A stretch of DNA of 64,000 nucleotides. It comes from Mesodorylaimus sp. YZB2_4 (taxonomy: Eukaryota; Nematoda; Enoplea; Dorylaimida; Dorylaimidae). The notes beneath the pieces were generated by a model. The model ran no database searches and was not told the DNA's origin. It saw nothing but the letters and a program-made list of their open reading frames with translations. Both the position numbers and the translations under genes were made by a program. Location of the stretch: positions 62,001-126,000 of the forward strand of contig JASANH010000193.1 of the NCBI GenBank assembly GCA_030248295.1. The letters are read 5' to 3'. Positions 11,087 to 23,604 of this stretch are shown piece by piece (positions within the stretch are counted from its first letter, which is position 1; every line of letters begins with the position of its first letter).

Positions 11087-14000
11087 TTTTTATTTTTTAT
11101 TTTTTTTTTTTTTTTTTGGGTTTTTTTTTTTTTTTTTTGTTTTTTTTTTTCTCCCCCCCTCTTTTTTTTTATAATTTTCCTTTTTTTTAAAATTTAAATC
11201 TTTTTTTTCACCCTTATTTTTATTTTTTAAAAAATTTAACAACAACCAAAAAACTTTAAATTTCAAATAATTATTTTTTTCTATTTTTTTCCCCCACTAC
11301 ATTCTCCATATTCTATACCGTTTTTTAATTTCCCCCTCCCTTTTTTCCCCCCCTGAGCTACGGAGGGAGTTCAAAAAGTTCGTAGCCTGAGCACCTTCCG
11401 CATGAGCTGCAGCAGTAAAATTCGGACTTTACAATGCCACACATCTCATTAAAATCCCTACAAAAAATCACGCTGATCCATTCATGTGTTCTTGAGATCT
11501 GGTCATCTATTTCAAAGTGGCTCAGAGAAATTACAAATTTGACAAATTTTGCGCGTCAGTCTGTTATCAAGTTTTTAACAAAAGAGGGCTTGAAACCCCC
11601 AGAAATTAGCGATCGGATTGTCTTAGTGTATTGCAATGATGCACCTAAATTGCCGTCAGTGAAAATGTGGTCTGCTTTGCTCAAACATGGGAGAATCGAT
11701 TGAAGATGATCCAAGATCTGGACGACCAACTGAGGCGACACCTGACAACAAATGTGATGTTGTGGCAAAGTTTCTGAAAGAAGGCCTTCGAAAAAACGTT
11801 GCCTACATAGCGGAGGAAATTAGCATTTCAGTGGGTAGCGTCGAAACAATTTTACAAGAGAAATTGAATTTATCCAAGGTCTGCGCGAGATGTGTGCCAA
11901 AAGACCTGGCAAACGCGCGAAGAACTGTCAGAGTTCAAACGTCAATGGAGTTTTTTGGCAAGGATCGCGGAGGATCCAGATGACTTTTATGAAAGAACGG
12001 TTGCCACTTTGAAGCCTGGATTCACCACTTTGATCTGAGTCAAAACACGAATCGATGCAGTGGCTGCCAAAGGGTGCACATCCGCCACAAAATCTTTCGT
12101 TCAGCAGTCATCAGGCGAGGTCACGACAACAACTTTTTTTGATTGCAATGAAATGTTAGTGATTGATAATATGCCAGCCAAGACCACAATCACTGGGCAA
12201 TATTTTGCTGATGTTATCCGCTGATTGCGTGAAGCGATCAAATCGAAACGGCGTGGGATGATGAAAGAGAAGGCTGCTGCTGATTGACGACGGGCCAGTT
12301 CACAAAGCACGCGTTACTCAGGCTACCATCGATGAATGGGGATTCAAACAAATCCATCATCCACCATACAGTGCAGACCTGGCACCCAGCGATTACTACC
12401 TATTCGGAAAATCCAAAAAAAAGTTTGAGGGGACAGATTTTTGAGTGACGAGGAAGTGAAACCAGCGACTGAAGCGTTTTTTGAGGGGTGTGAGTAATAT
12501 TTCTTTTTACGGGTATGCAAGCGGTTTAAACAAGCGCATTGGTCTCAGGGGATGTTATGTCGAAAATGAATAAGCATGGCATTGTACAGTTTCAATTAAA
12601 ATGTGGTCAGGCTACGAACTTTTTGAACTCCCCTCGTATGTAGAGCACTGATATGTGCAGATAACCAAAATGTGTGGAGTGGTTTCTTGCCCAAACTGAC
12701 AATGAGAGGTCTTCCACCTTGGCATGGTGTTCGTCAATAAACTGTGGAATAATTCCTGTACTGTAGTTTGAGGCGTCCCCAGTTTTCCTCCCAAAGCTAC
12801 GACTAGGCAACGCTAAGCATTGTTCTGTTTATACGACAGACAAAGGTTTTTTCTACCCTTCTCACGCGCAGTATGTAATGTCACAGGCTGGATAGCCATA
12901 CCTTGGAGTTCCTGCTGCGGGAGCTGATGGCCTCAACAGCGTTAAAAGTCTCACAGAAGGAGAAGGGCCCGCACTCTGCGATACTATGGTTTCGAGGCTC
13001 CCGTGGACCCATCATGGAACTGGGTGGCACTCCAGCTAACTTACCAGCTTCAACTCCGGATTTGGAACAGGCGCATAAACGAGGCCTGGATACTCTGGAT
13101 AGCGAACAGCGGATGCTGCGATTGGCATCGCTTGTTTTGCGAATTTCAAATTTCCATCCAGAGATACCACCTCGACCAGTCCATTCTGTACTGGCCCATT
13201 TTCGTCCAAAATGACTGTTTTAACAAAAACGACGTCGTCTGAACTTGCCGGAGAGGGCGACGAAGGTTTCGGGAAAGGTTGCGGTGGAATAAGTGGTGAC
13301 GGGGTTGAGTAACCCTGAAATGGTATTTGAAATATATATTGCCTTTTTTTGGCGGGAGTTCAAAAACTTGAGCCACAAAATTTCAAATCAAAGTTACCTT
13401 AGGTAGACAAATTCCACTTGTGCAAATCGACTGATAGCACGCTTCAGTTCCATCCAGCCCCATGCAATTGCCAAAAGGTCGAATCTTTGCTCGACACCGA
13501 CCCCCATTTTGCGCAAAGTGGCACCAGAGTGCGGGCGACTGGCAATCGGGCGACTGGCTGGAGCACTTGGAAGGGCTGTTGGCATAGTCGTACCACTCCT
13601 TTAAGTACCCTTCAGACAATCCGTCGCTGTTCTTCAGAGTTTGAAAGGGCAGCATAGGGGCTTGGGCTTCGTGATGTCTAGAACATAACTGTTCATGGAG
13701 TGGCCAGTCCGAGATACGTTGCTGTGCTGTCTGTCGCATTTGTCTAAATCGTTCCCAAATAAGGTCAACATAGGCGTGGTGAAAGAAGAAGACAGGATCG
13801 TTGGTCGAGACAGGAACGTCCAGCATGTACCCACCGACCCAAACGTGGACCAGGCCATGGGTCAGTTCAAAGGTTGGATCGGAGCACATGGTCAATTGGG
13901 GAAAGGCTTGGCGAGAGTAGACCCAGTCCAGATCGGATGGACGAAGCAGAGCACCGAACGGAGACGAGCCTATGTTCCTATAAATAAAGAACTGTAGATC

Positions 14001-15918
14001 TGTACGTGTGCAGTCAGCACCATTCAAAAACGTGTCACCGGCAAAGACACAAACAGTATCAAGGAGACGGCAAACCTTGCACTACTTTTATAATAAGTAC
14101 TAAGAAGCACAAAAATTCAGAGCTTCATACCTGTAAAGTCTGCTGACATTTGGTTGGCTAGGCAAAGGTTTAGCAGAGGCCCAATTAGCAAATGGACCAG
14201 TGGTCACGAATCCATTACCATTGCCAAAATAGGCGTCCGTCCACAACACGCTGTCTCTAGGATCTGGCAGGTCATGATCTAACGTCGAGTCCCAATATGG
14301 GATGGCCACATCAGGTGATTCTGAACGTAGAGCCACTTCCATCCTACGACAAAAAGGTGGGCCTTGAAGATTTGTTTCTTATCTTCAGAGTGTGCTTTGA
14401 TGCTTGGATAAGAATAAAGCATGAATAAAAAAATTGATAGGACGAAAAGTGAGCAAGAAAGGTGCCGGTGGGACCTGGATGTGCACCGCTATTGGCTCAC
14501 GGGTCTAACGATGAGTGCACCATTTGTCATGAACTCAAAGTGTATCATGACTTAGGTGCGACCGCAGTCGTGCACCAGCTCGGCATTCGTCTATCCGTAT
14601 TGCAAGGTAGCGAGTGGCTCGTCCTCGGGTTCAATCCTTGGTGTTCAATCCTCGCTGACCTTGCACGCCAGGCCGTGGGTGACTAATCCGGTACCGCCGA
14701 GGTGCTCCGAGTGGAAAGACGGAAACCAGACGAGGAGACAGTCTCGGGTGTCGAACGCAGACAGGGTTCACAGCCCGCCCGCCTTCGCCCGAGAATGCCC
14801 TCGTGAGGAGGTGCTCCTAGTGGAGATGCACAGAGGGAATCTGCAGGGAGAGCTAGTCATCTCACGGCCCCGCCCATCATATCATGGCTGCTGGCTCGTT
14901 TAAGGCAAAACGGGTTGACAGCCCCGTGGGGGAATGGGGCGGCACGGGGCCCAAACCCACGAAAAAGAAAAATCTTGAATTAGGTACCCCTGTTTCACAC
15001 GTCGGTCAGTCGGAGTTTTTGCCCAACAGACTTCAGTCTCTCACATCTTCCGCCGCCTGAGAGCGCCGGTTACACGTGGGACAGTAAGCGTAGTATTTCC
15101 TTTCTGTATGTATGTATGTATATTACTGAACCACCATATAGTAAGTAGCGCCTACTCAGACCATATGGCGAGTCTCGTTGGCGGATACGGCTGCTGTGTG
15201 GCTAACCCAGAGAACTTTTCGAAGGCGCTGTAAGCCAAACTAGGGTCCGGGGAGGGGAAGCTCGCAATCAATCAACTCCATGCAGACTCAGTCTTCACTG
15301 CACCCCTATAAGCTCAGTTTCTTCCTCTCTGTATCACAGTGTATCCATGGGGTGGGTATCAAGCACTGTGGCAGGGCACACATAGACACTTTTTCAAATG
15401 CATTGAGAACCAAACGAAGGTCTTGGGAGGGAAAGCTTTCAATCAAAGTCCATCTGCACTGCTATCATACCTTTTCAGGAATTCTCGATGCCAGGGGAGG
15501 AATGCAGGACCAGTGTGCGCACCAGGCGCCTGTTCAGGATAATGCCAGGATGCGATCAAGTCGTACTTGCTAACACCATCGATCCTGGTCGTCTTTAATC
15601 GATTGAAGGCATCACTCAAAGCCCGTCTGTCGCTGTCACTCAATGTCCTGTACTCTCTTCTTAGAGCTCTGTCTCGTTTCGTTGCCACTTGCTGCGAGCT
15701 CACAACGGCGAGATCGCGATTGAGAGTGTTGGAGGGGCCAGTGCGATTCGACTGCGAGCACTGGCCATCGGCGCAGGGGCTGATAGAATCCATATAGGCC
15801 AACTGAGATTGGGTCAAAGACGATGAGGCATCGCGTTCGGATGCGGCGAGCTGACCAAGATGTCGTTGCTGTTCGCACATCCACTGCAGTTGAGATTGGG
15901 AAAAGCGTTTAAACAGTC
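8753..15918 (-). CDS. Tyrosinase with cysteine-rich tail (first exon not identified)
   Basis: A binuclear copper oxidase of phenols, in animals used for cuticle or eggshell cross-linking. Four exons join in phase: 15918-15471, 14343-14131, 13977-13398 and 9517-8753. The CuA site shows three His, in SWHYP, GAHTGP and LPWHREF. The CuB site shows ELTHGLVH and FFFHHAYVDLIWERF. All six copper ligands are therefore present, so the domain looks functional. A Cys-rich linker (CHFAQNGGRC...NCMGLDG...CYQSICTSGIC) closes exon three. The last exon codes two related Cys-containing repeats (SGRSCKAYC and SGRRCKSVC, each ending HPxQW...FLC). It joins across a 3.9 kb intron that holds the mariner and the T-rich block; the phase fits, but the link is inferred. 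The signal-peptide exon upstream of 15918 was not found. Confidence 0.85.
9822..9889. repeat. Long hairpin
   Basis: Arms 9822-9848 and 9863-9889 are 27 bp each and pair with one mismatch around a 14-base loop. They begin CTCATCCAGG and end CCTGGATGAG. The hairpin lies in the large tyrosinase intron, with no coding nearby. It could be a MITE remnant or a structured RNA element. Confidence 0.8.
10690..11358. repeat. T-rich low-complexity block
   Basis: Several hundred bases are almost only T with runs of A and C, and no unit is repeated exactly. It begins abruptly after ordinary sequence near 10690 and ends next to the mariner element. The ragged homopolymers look more like a sequencing or consensus artefact, or a degraded poly-T tract, than a real satellite. 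Confidence 0.8.
11365..11390 (+). repeat. Mariner left terminal inverted repeat
   Basis: These 26 bp, starting GGGAGTTCAAAAAG, are perfectly repeated in inverted orientation at 12607-12632. The outer four bases of each end are also paired, with two mismatches. Confidence 0.92.
11434..12440 (+). pseudogene. Mariner transposase, broken
   Basis: The cut-and-paste transposase of the mariner family. Recognisable pieces in order are an N-terminal helix-turn-helix region (RQSVIKFLTKEGLKPPEI, then DDPRSGRPTEATPDN), a middle part (EISISVGSVETILQEKLNLS) and the C-terminal signature HPPYSADLAPSDYYLF near 12357-12405. They lie in different frames: a shift falls near 11700, another near 11970, and stops interrupt the catalytic region around 12220-12290. 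The protein cannot be made intact, so the copy is non-autonomous. Confidence 0.9.
12607..12632 (-). repeat. Mariner right terminal inverted repeat
   Basis: Exact reverse complement of 11365-11390, followed by four more partly paired bases and the flanking TA. Confidence 0.92.
14550..14960 (+). repeat. tRNA-like dispersed element (family B)
   Basis: Matches both arms of the fold-back element near 37 kb. Shared words are GCACCAGCT, GGCATTCGTCTA, CCGTATTGCAAGGTAG, GGTTCAATCC, GGCCGTGGGTGACT and GAGGAGACAGTCTCGGGTGT. The stretch GGGTTCAATCCTTGG resembles a pol III B box, so the family may be SINE-like. It lies in the tyrosinase intron between 14344 and 15470. Its exact ends are not resolved. Confidence 0.65.
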
Positions 15919-16389
15919 CTGAACGAAATCAAGGGTGCCACGCATGCGTATAGGACAGCTGGAGATTGTGATAACTGCCTTTGACCCTTGGTCAGGTGAG
16001 CGAGGGGAGTGGGCCCGTTGGTCTGGCATGGTCAGAAGTGTGCACTCTAGGTCTGCGTCTAAACACAGGAATAGCCCCATGCGTCCTGTTCATTAGACAC
16101 TCTGTGTGTACTCGCTATGCGACCTTGTAGTACGACTGGGCACATATTACTGAAGGGAGTAACCGGTGGCGCTTTTGTGCCACGCCAATACCCAAGGGCA
16201 GCCAACCAAGTCTTCAGACCTAGTCCATGGCTGAAACATCACCCTGACGGATGACGCTCCCAGCTGCCGGCTCCATGCAGGTATCGATTGCAAGTCGAGC
16301 CTACACTGATTACTTAGCGCCAATTTCGCTCCTCCCATAGGAAGTGATAGGACAGGTGGCGAATATGATGCTACACTTAAAAGACATTA
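15919..16389. other. Upstream of tyrosinase; repeat fragment
   Basis: Expected to hold the tyrosinase promoter and signal-peptide exon, but I could not identify either. About 16228-16300 is an inverted copy of the repeat with the core GGTGATGTTTCAGCC, the same family as near 43130 and 51470. Confidence 0.4.
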
Positions 16390-16395
16390 TAACTT

Positions 16396-16545
16396 CCGCG
16401 CGAGGAACATGACTGGAAGTTAGCCTCATAGAAAAACAGGTTGAGCGGCTGTGGAGGCTACTTTACACTATGCTGGTCATTCCCAGTCACCCGTGCTCTC
16501 ACAATCGGTCCTGCCCTTGGAATCCACACCACAACTTACCTTTTC
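16396..16545 (+). repeat. Direct repeat, left copy
   Basis: About 150 bp starting GCGCGAGGAACATGACTGGA and ending CCACACCACAACTTACC recur at about 17253-17390 with a few changes and a small indel. The two copies bracket about 700 bp of C/A-rich sequence that has one 157-codon open frame (16696-17169) with no recognisable domain. Confidence 0.85.
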
Positions 16546-17252
16546 TCGTCCACTTCTCCACACACTGCACCACATCCATCTGCACCACCTGCCCACCACA
16601 CCATCGTCCACATTCCAATCCCAAGAGAACCACCACGAGCAACTTGACTCGACTCATTCCACTCAAGTTGAATTCACTTTCATATCACGCTCAACATGGC
16701 GCCCACCCTCCGACACACTGATGACTCAATCTGTCTCGTGTCAGCTACCTTGACAACAACCAGTCTGCCTCAAATTGCCTTCAAACATCACCAACTAGTC
16801 CACCCCTACGACAGGGTATCATTTCCACAAAGACTCATGCAGTCCTATTCAAACCTCCTCCCCACAAAAATGACAAATAAAACCTGTTTTTCATCAAAAA
16901 GTTCGGCTTGCCTAAGAGAGCTAACCCTAATCTTCCGTCCAATAATTGAATCCCTATTTCCTCCCACAAGATCAATCAGATTCGTTGTACTCATAAAAAT
17001 TCTTACACGCATTCAAAACAATAAAAAACAAATTAATATGCACTGCCCATCACCATTTTATGCAAATCTTTTCGAATTTTGCACATTGACGGGCAATATC
17101 GATTCTTTTGCTTTTTTGAATAAAGACAACAAACCAAATCCACCCCGTTTCTGTTTCGTTGAGAAGTAGCTCGAGACAACGTCGTTTTCGTCTGCAAGAA
17201 CACAATTGTTGACACGCCACGTTACATTATTTGCATTTACCTTTACCTCCCG

Positions 17253-17390
17253 CGCGAGGAACATGACTGGAAGTTAGCCTCATAGAATACCAGGTTGAGC
17301 GGCTGTGGAGGCTACTTTACACTACGCTGGTCTGGCACCTGGGCTCTCACAATCAGTCCCGCCCGGGGAATCCACACCACAACTTACCAG
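17253..17390 (+). repeat. Direct repeat, right copy
   Basis: Second copy of the 16396-16545 repeat, in the same orientation. The pair could be long terminal repeats of a small non-autonomous retroelement or two members of a dispersed family. No primer-binding site or polypurine tract was identified. Confidence 0.85.
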
Positions 17391-17482
17391 TATTCACTCT
17401 TTTTGTCTTTGCACACCTTTTTTAAACGCGCATAGGGTGGAGGTACCTAACCCCCAAAGTATGACGCCAATCCAGATTAGCT

Positions 17483-17510
17483 GGGGGGGGGGGGGGGGGG
17501 GGGGGGGGGG
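17483..17510. repeat. 28-base G run
   Basis: Uninterrupted G tract just after CCAGATTAGCT. Other long C runs occur near 23901, 45206 and 53240. Such runs are unstable and their length is often misread. Confidence 0.9.
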
Positions 17511-17597
17511 AATTGGCTCCTTCGTGACACCTCGTCAGTAATCCTAAGGTCGTATTCAGCAGACTACTCTGACGCAGAAAAATTCTGCCAGCTGGGC

Positions 17598-17735
17598 CGA
17601 GCTCGTGGCTTTGCTGGGTGTGCCTCACGTCAAGGAGGCGCAGTTAAGGGCGAGTGCTTCATTTTGTGTGTAGTGTGTCCTTTCACCCTCGAAAGCGCAT
17701 AGCGTTTGGTGATGTGGTACAGCATGAACCTGCTC
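17598..17735 (+). repeat. tRNA-derived SINE (family A), degenerate copy
   Basis: Shares AGTTAxGGGCGAGTG, CCTTTCACCCTCGA and GCGTTTGGTGATGTGGTA with the copies at 19167 and 61002. The tRNA-like head (GTGCCTCACGTCA...) is more degraded. It lies immediately downstream of the TEX261 stop codon and may form part of its 3' UTR on the opposite strand. Confidence 0.7.
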
Positions 17736-17757
17736 GAGTGCCTGAGTGTTTCAGGTA

Positions 17758-19757
<2,000 letters not shown>

Positions 19758-20219
19758 TTCTGCTTAATGAAACTGAATCTTTCGATTTTCGAATCCGAAA
19801 AGAATTTTTTCGAACTGCAAAAAGAAAATAAAATCAAAATTATTACACGTAAACGAAAGCTAGTGCTCATATGCAGACAGTGAATCACGCTTGCAATACG
19901 CAGCTTACCTGAAGATCAATGGCGCTTAAAATTCACAAGTGTGCGCACCGATTTGATTTGAATAACGAACGCAGCTGGCGCTAGAGTCACCTGACAAAAT
20001 TGTGTGAATTTCCATTTTGAGTAAACTCTTTCGAATTGTCACACGTGTTATCATCAACTGTTAAAAACTTGCGTCTATTTGTGGCAGTTTTTTGAAAGAT
20101 TTCCTCGTGTTCAAAATCGATTTTACAATAGGGTGGGTACAGTCGGCCAGCCTTTCTTGTACCATATATCCATAGTGGTAGATTGCTCTATTTTAGATCG
20201 TACGAAGACGAAGGTTAAA
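19758..20219. promoter_or_regulatory. Shared upstream region of TEX261 (-) and CKS1 (+)
   Basis: 462 bp separate two divergent start codons. No TATA box or named site is clear. An AG-ended pyrimidine stretch before each ATG could be a trans-splice or intron acceptor. Joint regulation is an inference from spacing only. Confidence 0.35.
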
Positions 20220-21326
20220 ATGGAAAAAATCCCGCCGTTAGACCAGAACCGGGTGAATTATTCAGATAAATATATCGATGATAACTACGAATATCGGTAA
20301 GTATACATACTGTACTACCTATTGGAGGGAGCTGGTCAAGGGCTGCACAATAGGCAAACCTACATGACAGTAGCCCATGTAGAATACGCAGTAGCAGTGC
20401 ACCTTCGGTACAGTATAGGTCCATCTGTATAACGGTAACTTATCTTATTTGATATACCTCCATACAAAAAATCATAAGTTCCTTGGCCTGGAAGCATTTT
20501 TTTAGCCGTCTTTCGCCATTTAAATTGGGCCAAAACCTGTGCAACTCTGCAAATTGTGTCTGTTGAATGGACTTATCTTCTAGCTGACACTTTGTGTTTA
20601 GCCATGTCATTTTACCGAAGGAATTTGCCAAATATATTCCTCGAACGCACCTGCTAACCGAAACCGAATGGCGCAATTTGGGAGTTCAGCAATCGCCCGG
20701 CTGGGAGCATTACATGATTCATAATCCAGGTAAACGACGAATTTTCTCGACACTGATAGCGTGATTACAAAGCATTTTTTCAGAGCCTCATGTGCTGATG
20801 TTTCGACGACCACTGGACTCTCAAGCTACCTCGCGTATGAATGAAGTCGAAGTTGAAGAATCCGCTGATGTGGTCATGGACTCCAGCGACAAGTGCTTAT
20901 CCGAAAATAGGTGAGGCTTAAATTTTTATGTTCATAGTTTACCATATCACCAACCGCAGGTACGCATATTCGAGGGTGAAGGGATATGTGATGGGTGCCT
21001 CTATACTAAAATCCACCAGTCCAGTATCACCGTTCTAGGACAGATTTAGAAACATCAAACAGATGGGATTGTTCAGTAATAGCAGATGCAGATCTAATCG
21101 GAAGGCCAGCATTCTTCATAGACATATGTATTGTATGTTCGCACGTACAGTAATATCATCCATGTGTTTCACTGATTTCACTTCTGCTTCTAGCTTGGAC
21201 GAAAACGATCAGACCGATGAGAATTACCAGCTCCAATTATGCGCCAGCTGCTGCTCCGATGATGACGGACGTGTATCACATTCGGAAGTGCAGTTCGATA
21301 TGGCACTTCACTATCGTCGCGAATAG
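20220..21326 (+). CDS. CKS1: CKS1-type cyclin-dependent kinase regulatory subunit with long C-terminal tail
   Basis: Cks proteins bind cyclin-dependent kinases and act as phosphate-binding adaptors in mitosis. Four exons (20220-20296, 20602-20729, 20784-20910, 21194-21326) join in phase to 154 residues. The first two thirds match the family closely: IxYSDKY-like [15 protein letters not shown], a basic pocket, [25 protein letters not shown] and [11 protein letters not shown]. Normal Cks proteins are about 75-110 residues. Here about 75 more follow, acidic and Ser-rich, ending in a Cys cluster ([10 protein letters not shown]). The third intron holds a SINE fragment. The gene converges on the ZC3H11A-like gene 577 bp away. 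Core identity is very strong; the tail depends on the exon 3 and 4 splice calls. Confidence 0.9.
20935..21000 (-). repeat. Fragment of SINE family A
   Basis: TTTACCATATCACCAAC...GCATATTCGAGGGTGAAGGGA is the reverse complement of the body of the 19167 element with several differences. It lies in the third CKS1 intron. Confidence 0.6.
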
Positions 21327-21902
21327 TTCTATCGGTGAGTCCCTCATAAAATTACAGCTATGATTGTAAATTTTTTCGCGTTTATTGTCCATGCTTTTGT
21401 GGTGTCTTCTGCGTCATTACCCGTTATTACTTCATTCGACATTTTACCAAATAAAGTGAATTTGAAATCGGTCAGATAGGCAGGCCTGTCAAGTGCCCCT
21501 GATTCGTGAGTGGCTGCCTCATTCTATTCGGATCAGCATGCCCTGTGGAGAAAATCACTAACGATCAGACGTCACCGTCGATACCGTGCACCAACAACGT
21601 GACCCAGTGCAGATGTTGGCCCATGTGTAGATATTCGATCAACGATTCAATCACATACAATCAGGGCTACCATGTTTCTTTCAACGCACATTTTTGCCAG
21701 AAAACAAGCAATTCACAACGCGAAAACAAATCCATTACTGAAATTGCAAAGACGATAAAAGCTTATTAAAAACCTCAAATACGATTTCGCTAAGCAACCA
21801 GCATAAATCCCAAAATTTATTTTGAACGTTTAGATATCAAAGAGGCTCCGCCTAGTCAAATGGTCAGAGAAAACTACTCACATCCGACCATATCTTCAAT
21901 AT

Positions 21903-23604
21903 CTACGGGTATTGGCTCAAGTCCAGTTTTATGCCCTGGCGTAAATAGATATCAGCCAAATCCTGTCCAAATATATCGATCAATTTCGCTTTGTACACTT
22001 CATCCGCATCGTCAGGCTGTCTAAAAACAAAGATGAATAAATAATACATCCGACTCAGTCTTAGTTTATATTTAGACGATCCCTTATCCTGCGACAGGAC
22101 TCAACCCAACTCACTTGTCAAGCGGTTTATCGACCACATTTTTGCTCGTTTCTGAAGAAACCAATTCCTCTTCTTCGACAGCCTCTGTCACCATCGTTTC
22201 TGGCAAAACCACCTCCGATGAAGCGATTTTTAGATTTGGCGAAGCCGATTTGCGTCTCCAAACTCGTCTCTTCTTTCCTTCAGGTTGTTCGATCGACTTT
22301 TCCTAAAACGCACTTTTCCTTTACGACATATCGAAAACGAAATTCCATCATTTCTCACCTGAACAGTTTGGTTATTTCCAGAGGACACATCATCGTCTTC
22401 TTTGACAGTAGGCTTTCGGAGACAAATTTTCCCTTAAAGAGAATTTTCCATCGGTTTTTTTCCAATACTTATTCTATTTCTTATTCCTTACTTTGACCTG
22501 TCGTTGTGGGAGGTCCTGATCTGGAATGCATCTGTACATTTTGTTCTCCAACATTATTTGCTGTCTCCTTGTCTTTGCCCTCTCGAAAGAGATCTAAAAA
22601 GAACACAATTCCTTAATCGCCTCGAGCACAAATCCCTAAATTTCAAACAATGAATTACCTGAGATAGCTATCCTTTTACGCTTTTTACCCGATGTTACTT
22701 CGCTGTCCGAAACGCACGTGTCTTCGCTTTCCGCTAAAATCAAATCCAAATATAAATCTCCAGCTCATTTTTCACCTCTAACAAAATTTTTTTGATCAGA
22801 AAGCCACTCATTTTTTCGTACTTATTAAAAATTGAAGCATAAAACTGCTCAGTAATTTTATATACCCAGTTATTCTCATTAGTCTTCGATTTTGTTGCTT
22901 TCACAAAAAAGGAGAGATCAAGCTAGAATACTAGCTTTCTGAAAAGCACATTTTCCGTGCACTGTGAAAGAAATAAAAGCACAAACATTGCCCTTGTACT
23001 GCCTTTTTCCGAGTGCCCATAAAGTGTGCCCAGCTAAGTCTCATAAAACATCAGCTTACCAGGTAACGTTGGCTTCAATAGTTTTTCCACAACAGCCAAT
23101 CGACATTCCGCTTTCTCACCACTCCCAGCACCAACACTAGTCACTGCAGGACTTCCCAGTTTCTCGTCTCCTTCACTCTTCACCTTGCTGTCCATTGAAG
23201 GCCCTCCTGCAAAAACAAACATGGTCATCCCAGTGTTCACAAAACTATCACATTCCACTCACCAACAAATTGTGTTTTCGGTTTAGAATGCTTGAAAACG
23301 CAATGCGGCTTCTGACATCCGCTCGGCTGTTTCTCCCAATAGCAATCGATAGTGGCACGATTTTTATCAATAACGGCGTGACGAAATTCGCAATTGACTT
23401 TCGGACAATGATTGCGTCGTTGCCAATTAGGGCATACGATTTCGGTACCTTTGGCAGCCTCGCAATGACGATACGGGCATTTTTCACCCTGAAAACCCAC
23501 ATTCCATGCATTCTCCTCACCCGCACATTTTGTGTAAAAAAGAATCTTACCTTGTTGCAGTGAGAGTAGAAGTAATAATAGCAATCTTCACCAACTTTTG
23601 CCAT
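21903..23604 (-). CDS. ZC3H11A-like CCCH zinc-finger protein
   Basis: ZC3H11A proteins bind RNA and take part in nuclear mRNA export. The N-terminus has three CCCH fingers: first [23 protein letters not shown] across an intron, then CPNWQRRNHCPKVNCEFRH, then CYWEKQPSGCQKPHCVFKH. This order and spacing are characteristic of ZC3H11A. Later exons code a low-complexity acidic and basic region with a nuclear-localisation-like KKRKR and the motif KICLRKPTVK, then an acidic C-terminus (DLADIYLRQGIKLDLSQYP). Eight exons join in phase from ATG 23604 to TAG 21903-21905. The protein is much shorter than the vertebrate one. A larger intron of about 300 bp follows the third exon. Finger assignment is firm. 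Confidence 0.88.

Larger units (their letters stand above)
11361..12636 (+). mobile_element. Mariner-family transposon, inactive
   Basis: The element is 1276 bp long, the usual mariner size, and is flanked by TA on both sides (11359-11360 and 12637-12638), the mariner target-site duplication. Its ends are inverted repeats: 11361-11390 and 12607-12636, of which the inner 26 bp are identical. Inside are the fragments of a mariner transposase on the same strand. It sits in the large intron of the tyrosinase gene. Confidence 0.9.

Noticed and set aside
15814-16080. Signal-peptide exon of tyrosinase (frame MGLFLCLDADLE...)
   Set aside because: It overlaps the start of the first recognised tyrosinase exon in a different frame and does not splice to it in phase.
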